NCBI RefSeq assembly: GCF_907163265.1
Contig: NZ_CAJQUM010000001.1
Coordinates: 1,488,001 to 1,552,000 of the forward strand
Length of the DNA: 64,000 bases
Reading direction: 5' to 3'
Origin: Georgfuchsia toluolica
GTDB taxonomy: Bacteria > Pseudomonadota > Gammaproteobacteria > Burkholderiales > Rhodocyclaceae
This document shows positions 48,009-56,580 of the stretch, piece by piece (position 1 is the stretch's first letter; each line of letters begins with the position of its first letter). The notes beneath the pieces are model-generated. The model was not told where the DNA came from and did no database searches. It saw only the letters and a program-made list of their open reading frames with translations. The position numbers and the translations under genes were made by a program.

Positions 48009-49037
48009 TCAGCAAATCCTCGGCAACTGCTCCCCTGCCAGCCAGTCCACAACACGCAGCCCGCCGAGCGAAGTGCGCATCTGCACGAAGCAATGCGGGT
48101 CGCGTTCGCCCACCGTGCCGATGATGTCGGCATTGGCGCCGAGTGGATCGGCGCGCATCGCGGCGAGCAGTCCCTGCGCGTCGGCTGCCGCACAAATAGC
48201 GACCAGCTTGCCTTCATTGGCGATATAGAGCGGATCGAGGCCGAGCAGTTCGCAGCCGGCCGCCACCTGCGGCCGCAGCGGCAGCTTGGCTTCCTCAATC
48301 AGCATGCCGACGCCCGACTGGGTGGCGATTTCATTCAACGTGGTCGCCACACCGCCGCGGGTCGGATCGCGCAGAACGTGGATGCCCGGCACTGCATCGA
48401 GCATGCGGGCAATCAGGCGATGCAGCGCCGCGGTGTCAGACAGGAGCGTGGTGCCGAAATCCATGTTCTCGCGTTTCGACAGTACCGCCATGCCGTGATC
48501 GCCGAGCATACCCGAGACGAGAATCGCATCGCCCGGCCGCGCATTGGCGCCGGACAGATCGACCCCCTCGCGCAATACGCCGAGGCCGGCGGTGGTGATG
48601 AAGACGCCATCGGCCTTGCCCTGCTCGACCACCTTGGTATCGCCCGCCACTACCAGCACACCGGCCTCGCGCGCGGCTTGCGCCATTGAGGCGACGATGC
48701 GCCCCAGATCGGCCAACGGGAAACCTTCTTCGAGAATGAAGCCGGCGGTGAGGTAAAGCGGCTGCGCCCCCATTACGGCGATGTCATTGATGCAACCATG
48801 CACGGAGAGGCAGCCGATGTCGCCGCCGGGAAAGAACAGCGGCGACACGACGTGGGAATCCGTGGTCAGCACCAGACGCCCCTCGGTGTGCGGCAGGCGC
48901 GCGCCATCGTCGCCCTGGGCGAGGAATTCGTTGTCGAACTCGCGCGTAAACAGTTGCGCGATCAACTGCGCCATCGCGCGCCCGCCCGAACCGTGCGACA
49001 GATCGACACGGCCGTGCTGCAAATCGAGTGCGTTCAT
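48009..49037 (-). CDS. hypE: Hydrogenase maturation protein HypE
   Basis: HypE of 342 residues, dehydrating a thiocarbamoyl group on its own C-terminal Cys to a thiocyanate that supplies CN ligands to the NiFe site. It has the PurM-like fold with DLSHGSGGRAM, TTDSHVVSPLFFPGGDIG and DPTRGGVATTLNEIA. The terminal PRIC carries the required Cys. A gagg site precedes the ATG. It is last in the ald-hypFCD operon. Confidence 0.96.
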   Translation of the reverse strand: MNALDLQHGRVDLSHGSGGRAMAQLIAQLFTREFDNEFLAQGDDGARLPHTEGRLVLTTDSHVVSPLFFPGGDIGCLSVHGCINDIAVMGAQPLYLTAGFILEEGFPLADLGRIVASMAQAAREAGVLVVAGDTKVVEQGKADGVFITTAGLGVLREGVDLSGANARPGDAILVSGMLGDHGMAVLSKRENMDFGTTLLSDTAALHRLIARMLDAVPGIHVLRDPTRGGVATTLNEIATQSGVGMLIEEAKLPLRPQVAAGCELLGLDPLYIANEGKLVAICAAADAQGLLAAMRADPLGANADIIGTVGERDPHCFVQMRTSLGGLRVVDWLAGEQLPRIC

Positions 49038-49143
49038 CCTTGAAACCTCAATTCAAACCTCGAAGAACAATTGACATGACCGAAGCAAATCCCCACCGGA
49101 CAGAGAAACCTTGGGAGGCCATTGTCGCCGGCCACTGGAACAA

Positions 49144-50079
49144 TTATTTCTGTATTTTCCGCTGCGTCAGTTCAGGATTGAACACGCCGCGGTAAAGCGC
49201 AATGACTTCAGGGGAGACCTCCAGCAGCCGCGCCTTCTTGTCCTTCCAGTCCTGGTCGCGCCAGCGGCCTGTCTTGATGTAGCTTTCAGAAGCACTTCCG
49301 CTGGAGAGGATTTCTTCGCCGATGTAAGCGAATTCCTCCACTCCCTTTTTCTCGAACCGGTATCTTTCCCAATATTGCATATTCTTCCAGCTCTCGTCCT
49401 GCGGCACATCGCTCAGCCTCCGGTAATTGTACAAGTCATACCAGACAATATATTTCATCCTGTTGGCCGAGAGCATCGGCGGACTTTTGCTCATCGCCGT
49501 GTTGCCATCGCCCTTGTTATTGGCGAACGGCATGCCATAGCGCGGATCCAGATACCATCGCGCAACCGCCTCGTAACACGAACGACTGTCGATTCCTTGG
49601 TGAACCTGGAGTATGTGCAGAAATTCGTGTATCAATAAATTCGTCTTGAAGCGCTGCATGAAAACAGGATCCCCCGGCTTCATTCCCCTCTGTTCATAAA
49701 TTGCCCTGTGCCGTGACTGAAGCACAGTCTTGTCCCAGTCCGGACTGACGCCGATGTAGCCTATTGCAGGGTATGCCTTCGCGGTATCCGCCGAAGCATC
49801 CAACACAATCGGCACCAACGCCAGAAAGGGCCTCAGCGACGGGTTGAACACCTCGTATACGCTCTTCAATACACTGGCATTGTCCTCTCGCGAGATTGAC
49901 GGCATTTCGCGATGCAGGACCCTGGTGGGCAAAAATGAAACGACGGGGATCTGCACCAGCCGCTCGCTAACCCAATAAAAGCCCGGCTTCTGGTCGAGTG
50001 ATTCGCTTTTGCTCAGGTACATGTTGGCGAGCGTCCCGCCACCAAGCACGAACAGCGCAACCAGGACTGCATTTCTCAT
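49144..50079 (-). CDS. Unrecognised membrane-anchored HExxH protein in the hyp operon
   Basis: Protein of 311 residues I do not recognise. One hydrophobic N-terminal segment (NAVLVALFVLGGGTLANMY) suggests a membrane anchor or signal. The middle contains NLLIHEFLHILQVHQG, an HExxH zinc motif. A further EEFAYIGEEIL about 115 residues on could supply a third ligand, as in gluzincins. Its ATG overlaps the hypD stop (ATGA), so it is translationally coupled to hypD. HypE follows 106 bases later. It is not HypA, HypB or a standard hydrogenase endopeptidase. Zinc protease activity is inferred from the motif only. Confidence 0.75.
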   Translation of the reverse strand: MRNAVLVALFVLGGGTLANMYLSKSESLDQKPGFYWVSERLVQIPVVSFLPTRVLHREMPSISREDNASVLKSVYEVFNPSLRPFLALVPIVLDASADTAKAYPAIGYIGVSPDWDKTVLQSRHRAIYEQRGMKPGDPVFMQRFKTNLLIHEFLHILQVHQGIDSRSCYEAVARWYLDPRYGMPFANNKGDGNTAMSKSPPMLSANRMKYIVWYDLYNYRRLSDVPQDESWKNMQYWERYRFEKKGVEEFAYIGEEILSSGSASESYIKTGRWRDQDWKDKKARLLEVSPEVIALYRGVFNPELTQRKIQK

Positions 50080-51185
50080 CCTGCTTTCCTGAAACGGCCA
50101 TAGGTGTAATGCGCCGCGCAGGCGCCCTCCGATGACACCATGCAGGAACCGAGCGGCGTTTCCGGCGTGCAGGCGGTACCGAAAATCCTGCATTCCTGCG
50201 GCCGCTTTTCGCCGCGCAGGATGGCGCCGCATTCGCAGGCCTTGTGGTCGGGCACGGCGGCATAGGGAATGTCGAAGCGCAGTTCCGCATCAAAGGCGGC
50301 ATATTCGGCACGCGGTTTCAACGCACTGTGCGGCACCGTGCCGAGGCCGCGCCATTCATAGCTGTCGCGCAGCTCGAATACCTCGCTCATCAGCGCGCAG
50401 GCCTTGCGGTTGCCCTCGCGCGTCACGGCGCGCGTGAATTCGTTTTCCACCACCGCCCTGCCCGCGTTGATCTGCTGCAGCAGCATCTGGATCGCGCGCA
50501 TCACGTCGAGCGGCTCGAAACCGGCGATCACCACCGGCTTGCCGTAATCGCGCGGAAACGGCTCATAGGGCGCGCTGCCGATCACCGTCGAGACATGGGC
50601 CGGGCCGATGAAGCCATCGAGCGCGACATCGGGCGCAGCGAGGATCGCGTGCATCGCGGCGGGTGTCAGCACATGATTGCAGAGCACGCTGAAGTTCGTC
50701 AGTCCTGCCATGCGCGCCTGCTTCAGTGCAACGGCGGTAGGCGGCGTCGTGGTCTCGAAGCCGATGGCAAGGAACACCACTTCGCGCGCCGGATTCTCGC
50801 GCGCGATGCGCAAGGCATCGGCGGTCGAATAGACCATGCGCACATCGGCGCCCTGGGCACGCGCTTTCAGCAGCGAGAGTTTGTGCGAAGCCGGTACGCG
50901 CAGCGTGTCGGCATAGGTGCACAAGATGACACCGTACTCGCGCGCCAGCCGGATTGCCTGATCGATGCGGCCGATCGGCAGCACGCATACCGGGCAGCCG
51001 GGGCCGTGGATCATGCGCACATTGGACGGCAGCAGGTCGGCGATGCCGTAGCGCGAAATGGCGTGAGTATGGCCGCCGCAGAATTCCATCAGGCGATAGT
51101 CGCGCGCAGATTGCGCTTCGCGCGCAATGGCAGCGGCCAGGCCGCGTGCCAGATCGCCGTCGCGGAACTCGTCGATGTATTTCAT
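50076..51185 (-). CDS. hypD: Hydrogenase maturation protein HypD
   Basis: HypD of 369 residues, the iron-sulfur scaffold that with HypC assembles the Fe(CN)2CO unit. The start at 51185 gives MKYIDEFRDGDLARGLA. Signature motifs are MEFCGGHTHAI, GPGCPVCVLP and FEPLDVM, and the C-terminal Cys set includes HKACECGAIL. It overlaps hypC at the 5' end and the HExxH gene at the 3' end, both by ATGA. Confidence 0.96.
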   Translation of the reverse strand: MKYIDEFRDGDLARGLAAAIAREAQSARDYRLMEFCGGHTHAISRYGIADLLPSNVRMIHGPGCPVCVLPIGRIDQAIRLAREYGVILCTYADTLRVPASHKLSLLKARAQGADVRMVYSTADALRIARENPAREVVFLAIGFETTTPPTAVALKQARMAGLTNFSVLCNHVLTPAAMHAILAAPDVALDGFIGPAHVSTVIGSAPYEPFPRDYGKPVVIAGFEPLDVMRAIQMLLQQINAGRAVVENEFTRAVTREGNRKACALMSEVFELRDSYEWRGLGTVPHSALKPRAEYAAFDAELRFDIPYAAVPDHKACECGAILRGEKRPQECRIFGTACTPETPLGSCMVSSEGACAAHYTYGRFRKAG

Positions 51186-51403
51186 GGCATGGCCCCAATC
51201 TCGCGAAACAGCGCCAGCGTCTGTTCGGCCTCTTCGACATCGAGCTTCTGCAACGCATAGCCGGCATGCAGGATGATGTAGTCGCCGACGGCGACATCGT
51301 CCACCAGCGCCAGGGAAATCGTTTTGCATACGCCGTCGAGATCAACCACGGCCGCTTCCCCCTCGCGCAATTCAACCACCCGCGCCGGCATCGCCAGACA
51401 CAT
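51182..51403 (-). CDS. hypC: Hydrogenase maturation chaperone HypC
   Basis: HypC of 73 residues, the small chaperone that carries the iron centre to the large subunit. It opens MCLAMPARVVE with the essential Cys2, followed by DLDGVCKTISLALV and VGDYIILHAGYALQKLD. It starts one base after the hypF stop and overlaps hypD. Confidence 0.96.
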   Translation of the reverse strand: MCLAMPARVVELREGEAAVVDLDGVCKTISLALVDDVAVGDYIILHAGYALQKLDVEEAEQTLALFREIGAMP

Positions 51404-51404
51404 T

Positions 51405-52565
51405 TCAGAGTTCCTCCAATATACGTTGTACGACCCAGGCCTGGCCCAGTGCGATGGCGGTGTCGCCCGGTCCCGGCTGCGACGCTTCGAGCACGGTAAA
51501 GCCGCGCCGCTGCAGACGTTCGCGCAGCCCCGCGCTCAACAACCGGTTGAAAAAGCAGCCGCCGCCCAAAGCGACGATGCGAATGCCGCTCAAGGCAGCG
51601 ATCTGCCCGGTCCAGTCGTCAAGCGCAGCCACCAGCGTGGCATGAAACAGTGCGGCGCCATGACCGGCATGGTCGATTCCCTTCAGGTCGGCCAGCACGG
51701 CAAACAGCGGCAACAGGTCGAGCACGCCGCCGTCGATGCGCCAGCCCTCCGCGAGCGGCGCCGGCAGGCCATGGCGCGTGATATAGCCGGTCGCTGCCTG
51801 CTCCAGCGCAAGCGCCGCTTCGGCATCGAAGCGCATCACCGGACACAGGCCAAGCAAACCGGCGGCGACATCGAAGACGCGCCCCATGCTGGTTGTCGGC
51901 GGGCAATTCACGTCGCGTTCGATCATTTGCGCAAGTTCGGCAGCAGCAGGCTGCGCGGCGAAGCGCGTGGCGATTTCCGCACTGCGACCCATATCGCATA
52001 ACAGCGATGCCGCCATGCGCCACGGTTCGCGCGCGGCGCAGTCGCCGCCGGGCAGGCGCAGCGGCCGCAGATGGCCGCGCCGCTCGAAGTCGGCGCCGTC
52101 GACCCGGAGCAATTCGCCGCCCCAGGCCGTGCCGTCGCTGCCAAGGCCGACGCCGTCAAGCGCCAGTCCCAGCACCGGCTGCCTCACGCCATGTTCGGCA
52201 CACAGGGCCGCGATATGGGCGTGGTGATGCTGTACCGCAAAGGCCCGGATACCCAGCTTCTGTGCCAGATCGAGCGCAAAGCGGGTCGAATGGAAATTCG
52301 GATGCAGGTCATGGCCAATCGCGGCAGGTGGCACATTTCCAACCCCGGCAAGCCAGTCGAGCAACTCCCGCGCCGCGTTCTCATGCGCAAGGCAAGCGGC
52401 GGCGTTGTCGAGGTTGCCGACGCTGCGCGAGACATAAGCCTCGCCGTTGCGTATCACACACAAGGTGTTCTTGAACCAGGCGCCGCAGCCCAGCACTGGC
52501 GGGCCGTCGCTGTAGGTCGACAGGCGGTGCTCGACGCAGGCCGGCGGCGGCATCACTGCACCCAT
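51405..52565 (-). CDS. hypF: HypF C-terminal carbamoyltransferase domain (short form)
   Basis: 386 residues corresponding only to the C-terminal half of HypF, the HypF-C and Kae1-like carbamoyltransferase part. Visible motifs are LGCGAWFKNTLC, VGNLDNAAA, GHDLHPNFHSTRFA, VQHHHAHIAALCAEH, LALDGVGLGSDGTAWGGELL and ALGGGCFFNRLL. The acylphosphatase, zinc-finger and YrdC-like domains that normally make up the first 350 residues are absent. The base just upstream is the end of ald, so no N-terminal half is hidden in another frame. A comparably short HypF1 is known in Cupriavidus necator. The ATG at 52553 has a better-placed aggaa than the one at 52565. Confidence 0.88.
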   Translation of the reverse strand: MGAVMPPPACVEHRLSTYSDGPPVLGCGAWFKNTLCVIRNGEAYVSRSVGNLDNAAACLAHENAARELLDWLAGVGNVPPAAIGHDLHPNFHSTRFALDLAQKLGIRAFAVQHHHAHIAALCAEHGVRQPVLGLALDGVGLGSDGTAWGGELLRVDGADFERRGHLRPLRLPGGDCAAREPWRMAASLLCDMGRSAEIATRFAAQPAAAELAQMIERDVNCPPTTSMGRVFDVAAGLLGLCPVMRFDAEAALALEQAATGYITRHGLPAPLAEGWRIDGGVLDLLPLFAVLADLKGIDHAGHGAALFHATLVAALDDWTGQIAALSGIRIVALGGGCFFNRLLSAGLRERLQRRGFTVLEASQPGPGDTAIALGQAWVVQRILEEL

Positions 52566-52568
52566 TTC

Positions 52569-53690
52569 CTATTTTGCCCCGATGCTCGCCAAAGGCTCGA
52601 CGAACTCGTAGCCGAGCGCGGCCGCTACCGGTGCGCAGGTGACGTCGCCACGATGCACGTTGAGGCCCATGCGAAGGTGGGCATCGTCTTGCAGGGCCCG
52701 CCGATAACCCTTGTCGGCAAGCGTCAGGATAAAAGGCAGGGTGGCGTTTGTCAGCGCAAAGGTGGAGGTGCGCGCCACGGCGCCCGGCATATTGGCGACA
52801 CAGTAATGGACGATGTCATTGACAACATAGGTGGGCCGGTCATGCGTCGTCGGCCGGCTGGTTTCGAAACAGCCGCCCTGGTCGATCGACACATCCACCA
52901 GCACCGAGCCCGGCCGCATGTGCGCCAGTTGGTTGCGCGTTACAAGTTTCGGCGTAAAGGCGCCTGGTACGAGTACGGCACCGACGACCAGATCGGCTTC
53001 GAGCGCATATTCATCAATAGCTGCTGCGGTCGACAGAATGGTACGGATACGGTTGCCGTACCGCGTGTCGAGAAAAGCCAGCCGTTCCAGCGAACGATCC
53101 AGCACCGTGACATCGGCCCCCAGGCCCACCGCCATCTGCGTCGCGTTGTAGCCGACCACTCCACCGCCGATGATCGTGACCCGTCCCGCCGCCACACCCG
53201 GCACGCCGCCGAGCAGAACGCCGGCGCCACCATGCGATTTCTCCAGGCAGGTAGCGCCGGCCTGTATCGACATGCGGCCCGCCACTTCGCTCATCGGTGC
53301 CAGCAGGGGCAGCCCGCCGCCAGGCGAGGTGACAGTTTCATACGCAATCGCGATACAGTCCGAGGCGACAAGGGCTTTCGTTTGTTCGGGATCGGGCGCA
53401 AGGTGAAGGTAGGTGAACAATACCTGCCCTGCTCTCAGCAACCGAAGTTCCTGCGGTTGGGGCTCCTTCACTTTGACGATCAGTTCAGCCTGGGCGAAAA
53501 CCGGGTCGGCCGAGTCGACCACTTCGGCACCGGCCTCGGCGTACTGCTGATCGGCTAGCCCCACGCCGCTGCCGGCGCCTGTCTGCACGAGTATGCGATG
53601 GCCGCGATTGGCGAGTTCGCGTACACCAGTGGGTGTCATGCCAACCCGGTATTCGTTGTTCTTGATTTCCTTCGGCACGCTAATCAGCAT
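52569..53690 (-). CDS. ald: Alanine dehydrogenase
   Basis: NAD-dependent alanine dehydrogenase of 373 residues, converting alanine to pyruvate and ammonia. The start at 53690 follows ggagg and opens [43 protein letters not shown] and the NAD-binding [28 protein letters not shown] are family motifs. The hypF frame begins three bases after its stop, so it is likely the first gene of the hyp operon. Confidence 0.95.
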   Translation of the reverse strand: MLISVPKEIKNNEYRVGMTPTGVRELANRGHRILVQTGAGSGVGLADQQYAEAGAEVVDSADPVFAQAELIVKVKEPQPQELRLLRAGQVLFTYLHLAPDPEQTKALVASDCIAIAYETVTSPGGGLPLLAPMSEVAGRMSIQAGATCLEKSHGGAGVLLGGVPGVAAGRVTIIGGGVVGYNATQMAVGLGADVTVLDRSLERLAFLDTRYGNRIRTILSTAAAIDEYALEADLVVGAVLVPGAFTPKLVTRNQLAHMRPGSVLVDVSIDQGGCFETSRPTTHDRPTYVVNDIVHYCVANMPGAVARTSTFALTNATLPFILTLADKGYRRALQDDAHLRMGLNVHRGDVTCAPVAAALGYEFVEPLASIGAK

Positions 53691-53724
53691 TCCCGCCTCC
53701 ATGAATCAACCTGGAAAAAGCAGT

Positions 53725-53854
53725 CAGCCACAGAGGACACAGAGTGCACAGAGGAAAAAAGGGTTGTTGCCATTACCTCCCTCACCCAACGGGTGAGCGT
53801 GGGGAGGTTGGCTTTGAAGGCTTTTCTCTGCGACCTCTGTGTCCTCTGTGGCTT
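53725..53854. repeat. Large palindromic intergenic element
   Basis: Left arm (53725-53755) cagccacagaggacacagag and right arm (53821-53854) ctctgtgtcctctgtggct are inverted copies. The centre holds a second palindrome, cctccctcacc / ggtgagcgtggggagg. The whole could fold into a long hairpin. Elements with this cacagaggacacagag word are widespread in environmental proteobacteria, and it inflates spurious frames on both strands. Confidence 0.85.
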
Positions 53855-54032
53855 GCTTTTGCCGTTTTTAAAATCAATGTTCCGAGATGAAGGGTAACGG
53901 AACAACATGGGCGGGTGCATGTCTTGCCGCAACCTGATGCTGAAAAAATATTGCTTCATTGGTGCATCGTGCCACTATGCGAATGGGAGGGCAACCCTGC
54001 GCTTGGGTCATGGCCATGCGGAGCAACAATTG
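53855..54032. other. Spacer between ald upstream region and rnfB
   Basis: No gene seen. The ald promoter (minus) probably lies near or in the palindromic element just left of here. Several short plus-strand frames of about 95 codons are open but have no family resemblance. Confidence 0.4.
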
Positions 54033-54062
54033 GGGGCGGCAGTTCAAGGGAACTGCCGCCCC
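54033..54062 (-). terminator. Perfect 13-bp stem-loop downstream of rnfB
   Basis: Arms ggggcggcagttc (54033-54045) and gaactgccgcccc (54050-54062) around an aagg loop. It sits about 50 bases past the rnfB stop and could mark the 3' end of the rnf transcript, although no T run follows. Confidence 0.6.
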
Positions 54063-54114
54063 GTCGAAGTCAGACACAGGCGCGGCCCGATGCCGCCAAC
54101 CCGCGGGGGGATGG

Positions 54115-55005
54115 CTACGCCGCGGCTTCTTCAGATTCTGCTTTGGCGGCCTTTTTCGGCTTGGGCTTGTTGGCGTCCGGCTGCTGGCCCGGATGGTGAA
54201 TGATGTCGGTGGGGCAGACCGTGACACAGATCTCTTCGCAACTCGGGCCATACGCCATGCAAGCGAGGTGGTCGATTTCCAGGCCGGTGGCGGTCATGGT
54301 AATGGCATGGGCAGGGCACTTTTTGACGCAAGCCAGACATTGGATGCAGCCTACCTGGCAGGTGTCTTTTACCGCCTTGCCCTTGTCCTTGGACTGACAG
54401 GTGAGCGCTACCCGGTGCTGGCGCGGATAGCTGACCAGGCACGCCTTCGGGCAGACGGGGAGACAAAGGCCGCAGCCCGTGCATTTTGCATAATCGATCT
54501 CGACAATGCTGGATTCGCCGATTCTCATGGCGTCGAACGCGCACACACGCACGCAGTCGCCCAGGCCCAGGCAGCCATATTTGCATGCCTTGGCGCCGCC
54601 GAACGTCAGGCTGGCACCGAGGCAGGTGTGGATGCCATCGTACTCGGCCTGCTTGCGCGCCACCGAATCGTTGCCGGAGCAGCGCAGCATGGCTACCACT
54701 TCCTTGATTTCTCCCATGGTCTTGTGGGTGATTCGGGAGATGTCGACGGCAACGACCTTGCCTCCCGGGGTACACAAGGACGGCGAGACATTCTCGTCTT
54801 CGACCACCTTCTCCGCATAGGTCTGGCAGCCGGCATAGCCGCAGGCGCCGCAGTTGGCGGACGGCAGGTTCTCGCGCACCTCCTCAACCAGCGGATTGAC
54901 CGGGACATGAAACTTGCGCGCCGCGCTGGCCAGCGCGATACCGAAAAACAGGCCAAGCGTCGTGAAGACGAGGACGCCCCAGAGTGCAACGTGTAGCAGG
55001 TCCAT
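54115..55005 (-). CDS. rnfB: Rnf complex iron-sulfur subunit RnfB (long form)
   Basis: RnfB of 296 residues, the ferredoxin-like electron conduit of the Rnf NAD:ferredoxin oxidoreductase. It has one N-terminal membrane segment, then the CGACGYAGCQTYAEKV cluster. More Cys-rich blocks follow: CKYGCLGLGDCVRVC, CTGCGLCLPVCPKAC, CIQCLACVKKCP and CMAYGPSCEEICVTVCP. That is more clusters than the short gammaproteobacterial form (about 190 residues). A Lys/Pro/Ala-rich tail ends the protein. It lies last in the apbE-rnfCDGEAB run. Confidence 0.93.
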   Translation of the reverse strand: MDLLHVALWGVLVFTTLGLFFGIALASAARKFHVPVNPLVEEVRENLPSANCGACGYAGCQTYAEKVVEDENVSPSLCTPGGKVVAVDISRITHKTMGEIKEVVAMLRCSGNDSVARKQAEYDGIHTCLGASLTFGGAKACKYGCLGLGDCVRVCAFDAMRIGESSIVEIDYAKCTGCGLCLPVCPKACLVSYPRQHRVALTCQSKDKGKAVKDTCQVGCIQCLACVKKCPAHAITMTATGLEIDHLACMAYGPSCEEICVTVCPTDIIHHPGQQPDANKPKPKKAAKAESEEAAA

Positions 55006-55009
55006 AGCG

Positions 55010-55837
55010 TTATGCCACCTTCAAACCGGAGAAACCGAGAAAACTCAAGGCGAACAAGCCGGCGATGATAAAAGCAACCGGCAATCCCTTGAACACCAGC
55101 GGCACGGGCGCCATATTCACCTTCTCGACGGCGCAGCTCATCAGGAACATGGCCAGGGCAAAACCGGCGCCGGCGCCCAACGACAGCCCGAAGGCCTGCA
55201 GCATGGTTGCGTCGCTGGTCGCGTTGAGCAAAGGCACCGCCAGGATGATGCAGTTGGTGGTGATCAGCACCAGGTAGATGCCGAACTTCTTGTGCAGAAT
55301 CGGGTTTACCTTTTTCAGGATCAGGTCGGTGGCTTGTACCAGGCAGGCGACGATACCGATGAAGGCGATGATCTGCATAAACTCCAGCTTCAGCGGCACC
55401 AGGGCGAAGGTATTGAGGGCCCAGGCAATCATGCCGGAGAGCACGCCGACGATAGTGAAAGTGATGCCCATGCCGATCGCTGTGTCCTTGTTCTTGCTAA
55501 CCCCGAAGAACACGCACAGCCCCAGATAGCGGGTGAACACGAAGTTGTTAATCAAGGCCGAGCCGATGATCACAGAAATCACCAGGGTCAGAGGCGACGG
55601 TGCGATCTCCCAGGACTGGCCCACGCCCTTGACTGTCAGCTGGTAATGATCCCCCTTGTTAAGCGTCTCAGCGGTGGTCAGCACGAAACTGTTGGACTGC
55701 GTCGCCGGCTTGACGGAGACCACAGCCAGCGGAAGGTCAGCATCCGCGCTACGCACCAGGCGTATCGCCGTCACATCGACAGGCAGCGCGCCCTCGACCA
55801 GAACTTCGTGGGATGAGACTACAGTTGCATCAGCCAT
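55010..55837 (-). CDS. rnfA: Rnf membrane subunit RnfA with N-terminal extension
   Basis: RnfA of 275 residues. The core from about residue 82 (SPLTLVISVIIGSALINNFVF, then TRYLGLCVFFGVSKN) is the usual six-segment membrane subunit with the conserved Cys/Asn sites for its iron-sulfur cluster. The normal protein is about 193 residues. Here some 80 extra residues precede it: strand-rich, mostly hydrophilic, with QSNSFVLTTAETLNKGDHYQLTVKGVG. The start at 55837 follows ggaggag. It overlaps the 3' end of rnfE by eight bases. Confidence 0.9.
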   Translation of the reverse strand: MADATVVSSHEVLVEGALPVDVTAIRLVRSADADLPLAVVSVKPATQSNSFVLTTAETLNKGDHYQLTVKGVGQSWEIAPSPLTLVISVIIGSALINNFVFTRYLGLCVFFGVSKNKDTAIGMGITFTIVGVLSGMIAWALNTFALVPLKLEFMQIIAFIGIVACLVQATDLILKKVNPILHKKFGIYLVLITTNCIILAVPLLNATSDATMLQAFGLSLGAGAGFALAMFLMSCAVEKVNMAPVPLVFKGLPVAFIIAGLFALSFLGFSGLKVA

Positions 55838-56471
55838 GTGCTCCTCCGCCTGAGGGCAGCTTGTGGCCCCGCTTGACATCGACCCAATTGAACATGGCCA
55901 TGATCAGGCCAATCGTGAAAAAACCGCCGGCCGGCAGTACCACCAGCAGCAGCGGCTTGAACGGCAGCACGGCGATGCCGAAAATGCTGCCGCTGCCCAG
56001 CAGTTCGCGGAAAGCACCGGCCAGCACCAGGCCGACCAGAAAGCCCAGACCCATGCCCAGGCCATCCCAGAAGGAGGCCACGACGCTGTGCTTCATGGAG
56101 AATAGTTCCATGCGCGAGATGATGATGGCGAAGGCCACAATCAGCTTCACGTACAGCCCGACCTGCTGGTAAATGTCCGCGAAATAGGCGGCCAGGATCA
56201 TGTCCATGGCGCTCACCCAGATGGCGATAAGGAGAGTGAACACCGGTATGCGGATCTTCGGGTTGATGATGTGTTTGACCAGGGAGCCGGACATGCTCGA
56301 TAACACCTGCACCACCAGCACGGCAACTCCGAGCATCAGACCATTCTTTACCGCGGTGGTCACCGCCACGGCCGGGCAGAGGCTCAAGGCCAGCCGGAAA
56401 ATGGGGTTCTCCTCGAACAGGCCACGCATCAGCATGGTCGAGACTGGTGGTGGCGGACGATTGGAACTCAT
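55830..56471 (-). CDS. rnfE: Rnf membrane subunit RnfE
   Basis: RnfE of 213 residues, the paralogue and partner of RnfA. It begins MSSNRPPPPVSTMLMRGLFEENPIFRLALSLCPAVAV, with the NPIFRLALSLCP motif and six membrane segments. RIPVFTLLIAIWVSAMDMI and FAIIISRMELFSMKHSV follow. A 109-base spacer with a small hairpin (ccctcttcccgaggaagagg) separates it from rnfG. Confidence 0.94.
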   Translation of the reverse strand: MSSNRPPPPVSTMLMRGLFEENPIFRLALSLCPAVAVTTAVKNGLMLGVAVLVVQVLSSMSGSLVKHIINPKIRIPVFTLLIAIWVSAMDMILAAYFADIYQQVGLYVKLIVAFAIIISRMELFSMKHSVVASFWDGLGMGLGFLVGLVLAGAFRELLGSGSIFGIAVLPFKPLLLVVLPAGGFFTIGLIMAMFNWVDVKRGHKLPSGGGAHG

Positions 56472-56580
56472 AGTGCCTTCTCTCCAACCCTCTTCCCGAG
56501 GAAGAGGATAACGATGGTTCGCCGCTGCGCGGCTCCATATGCTGGCTGCGCCGTCCTTGGGACGGCCCGGCGGACAGCGC

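Noticed and set aside
53598-53959. Frames on both strands across the palindromic element
   Set aside because: Their products (for example CDLCVLCGLL) are translations of the inverted-repeat arms.
54115-55005. Possible hidden N-terminal half of HypF or a missing hypB near the rnf/ald region
   Set aside because: All frames between 52565 and 54115 were examined for these families; only ald and repeat-derived sequence are present.
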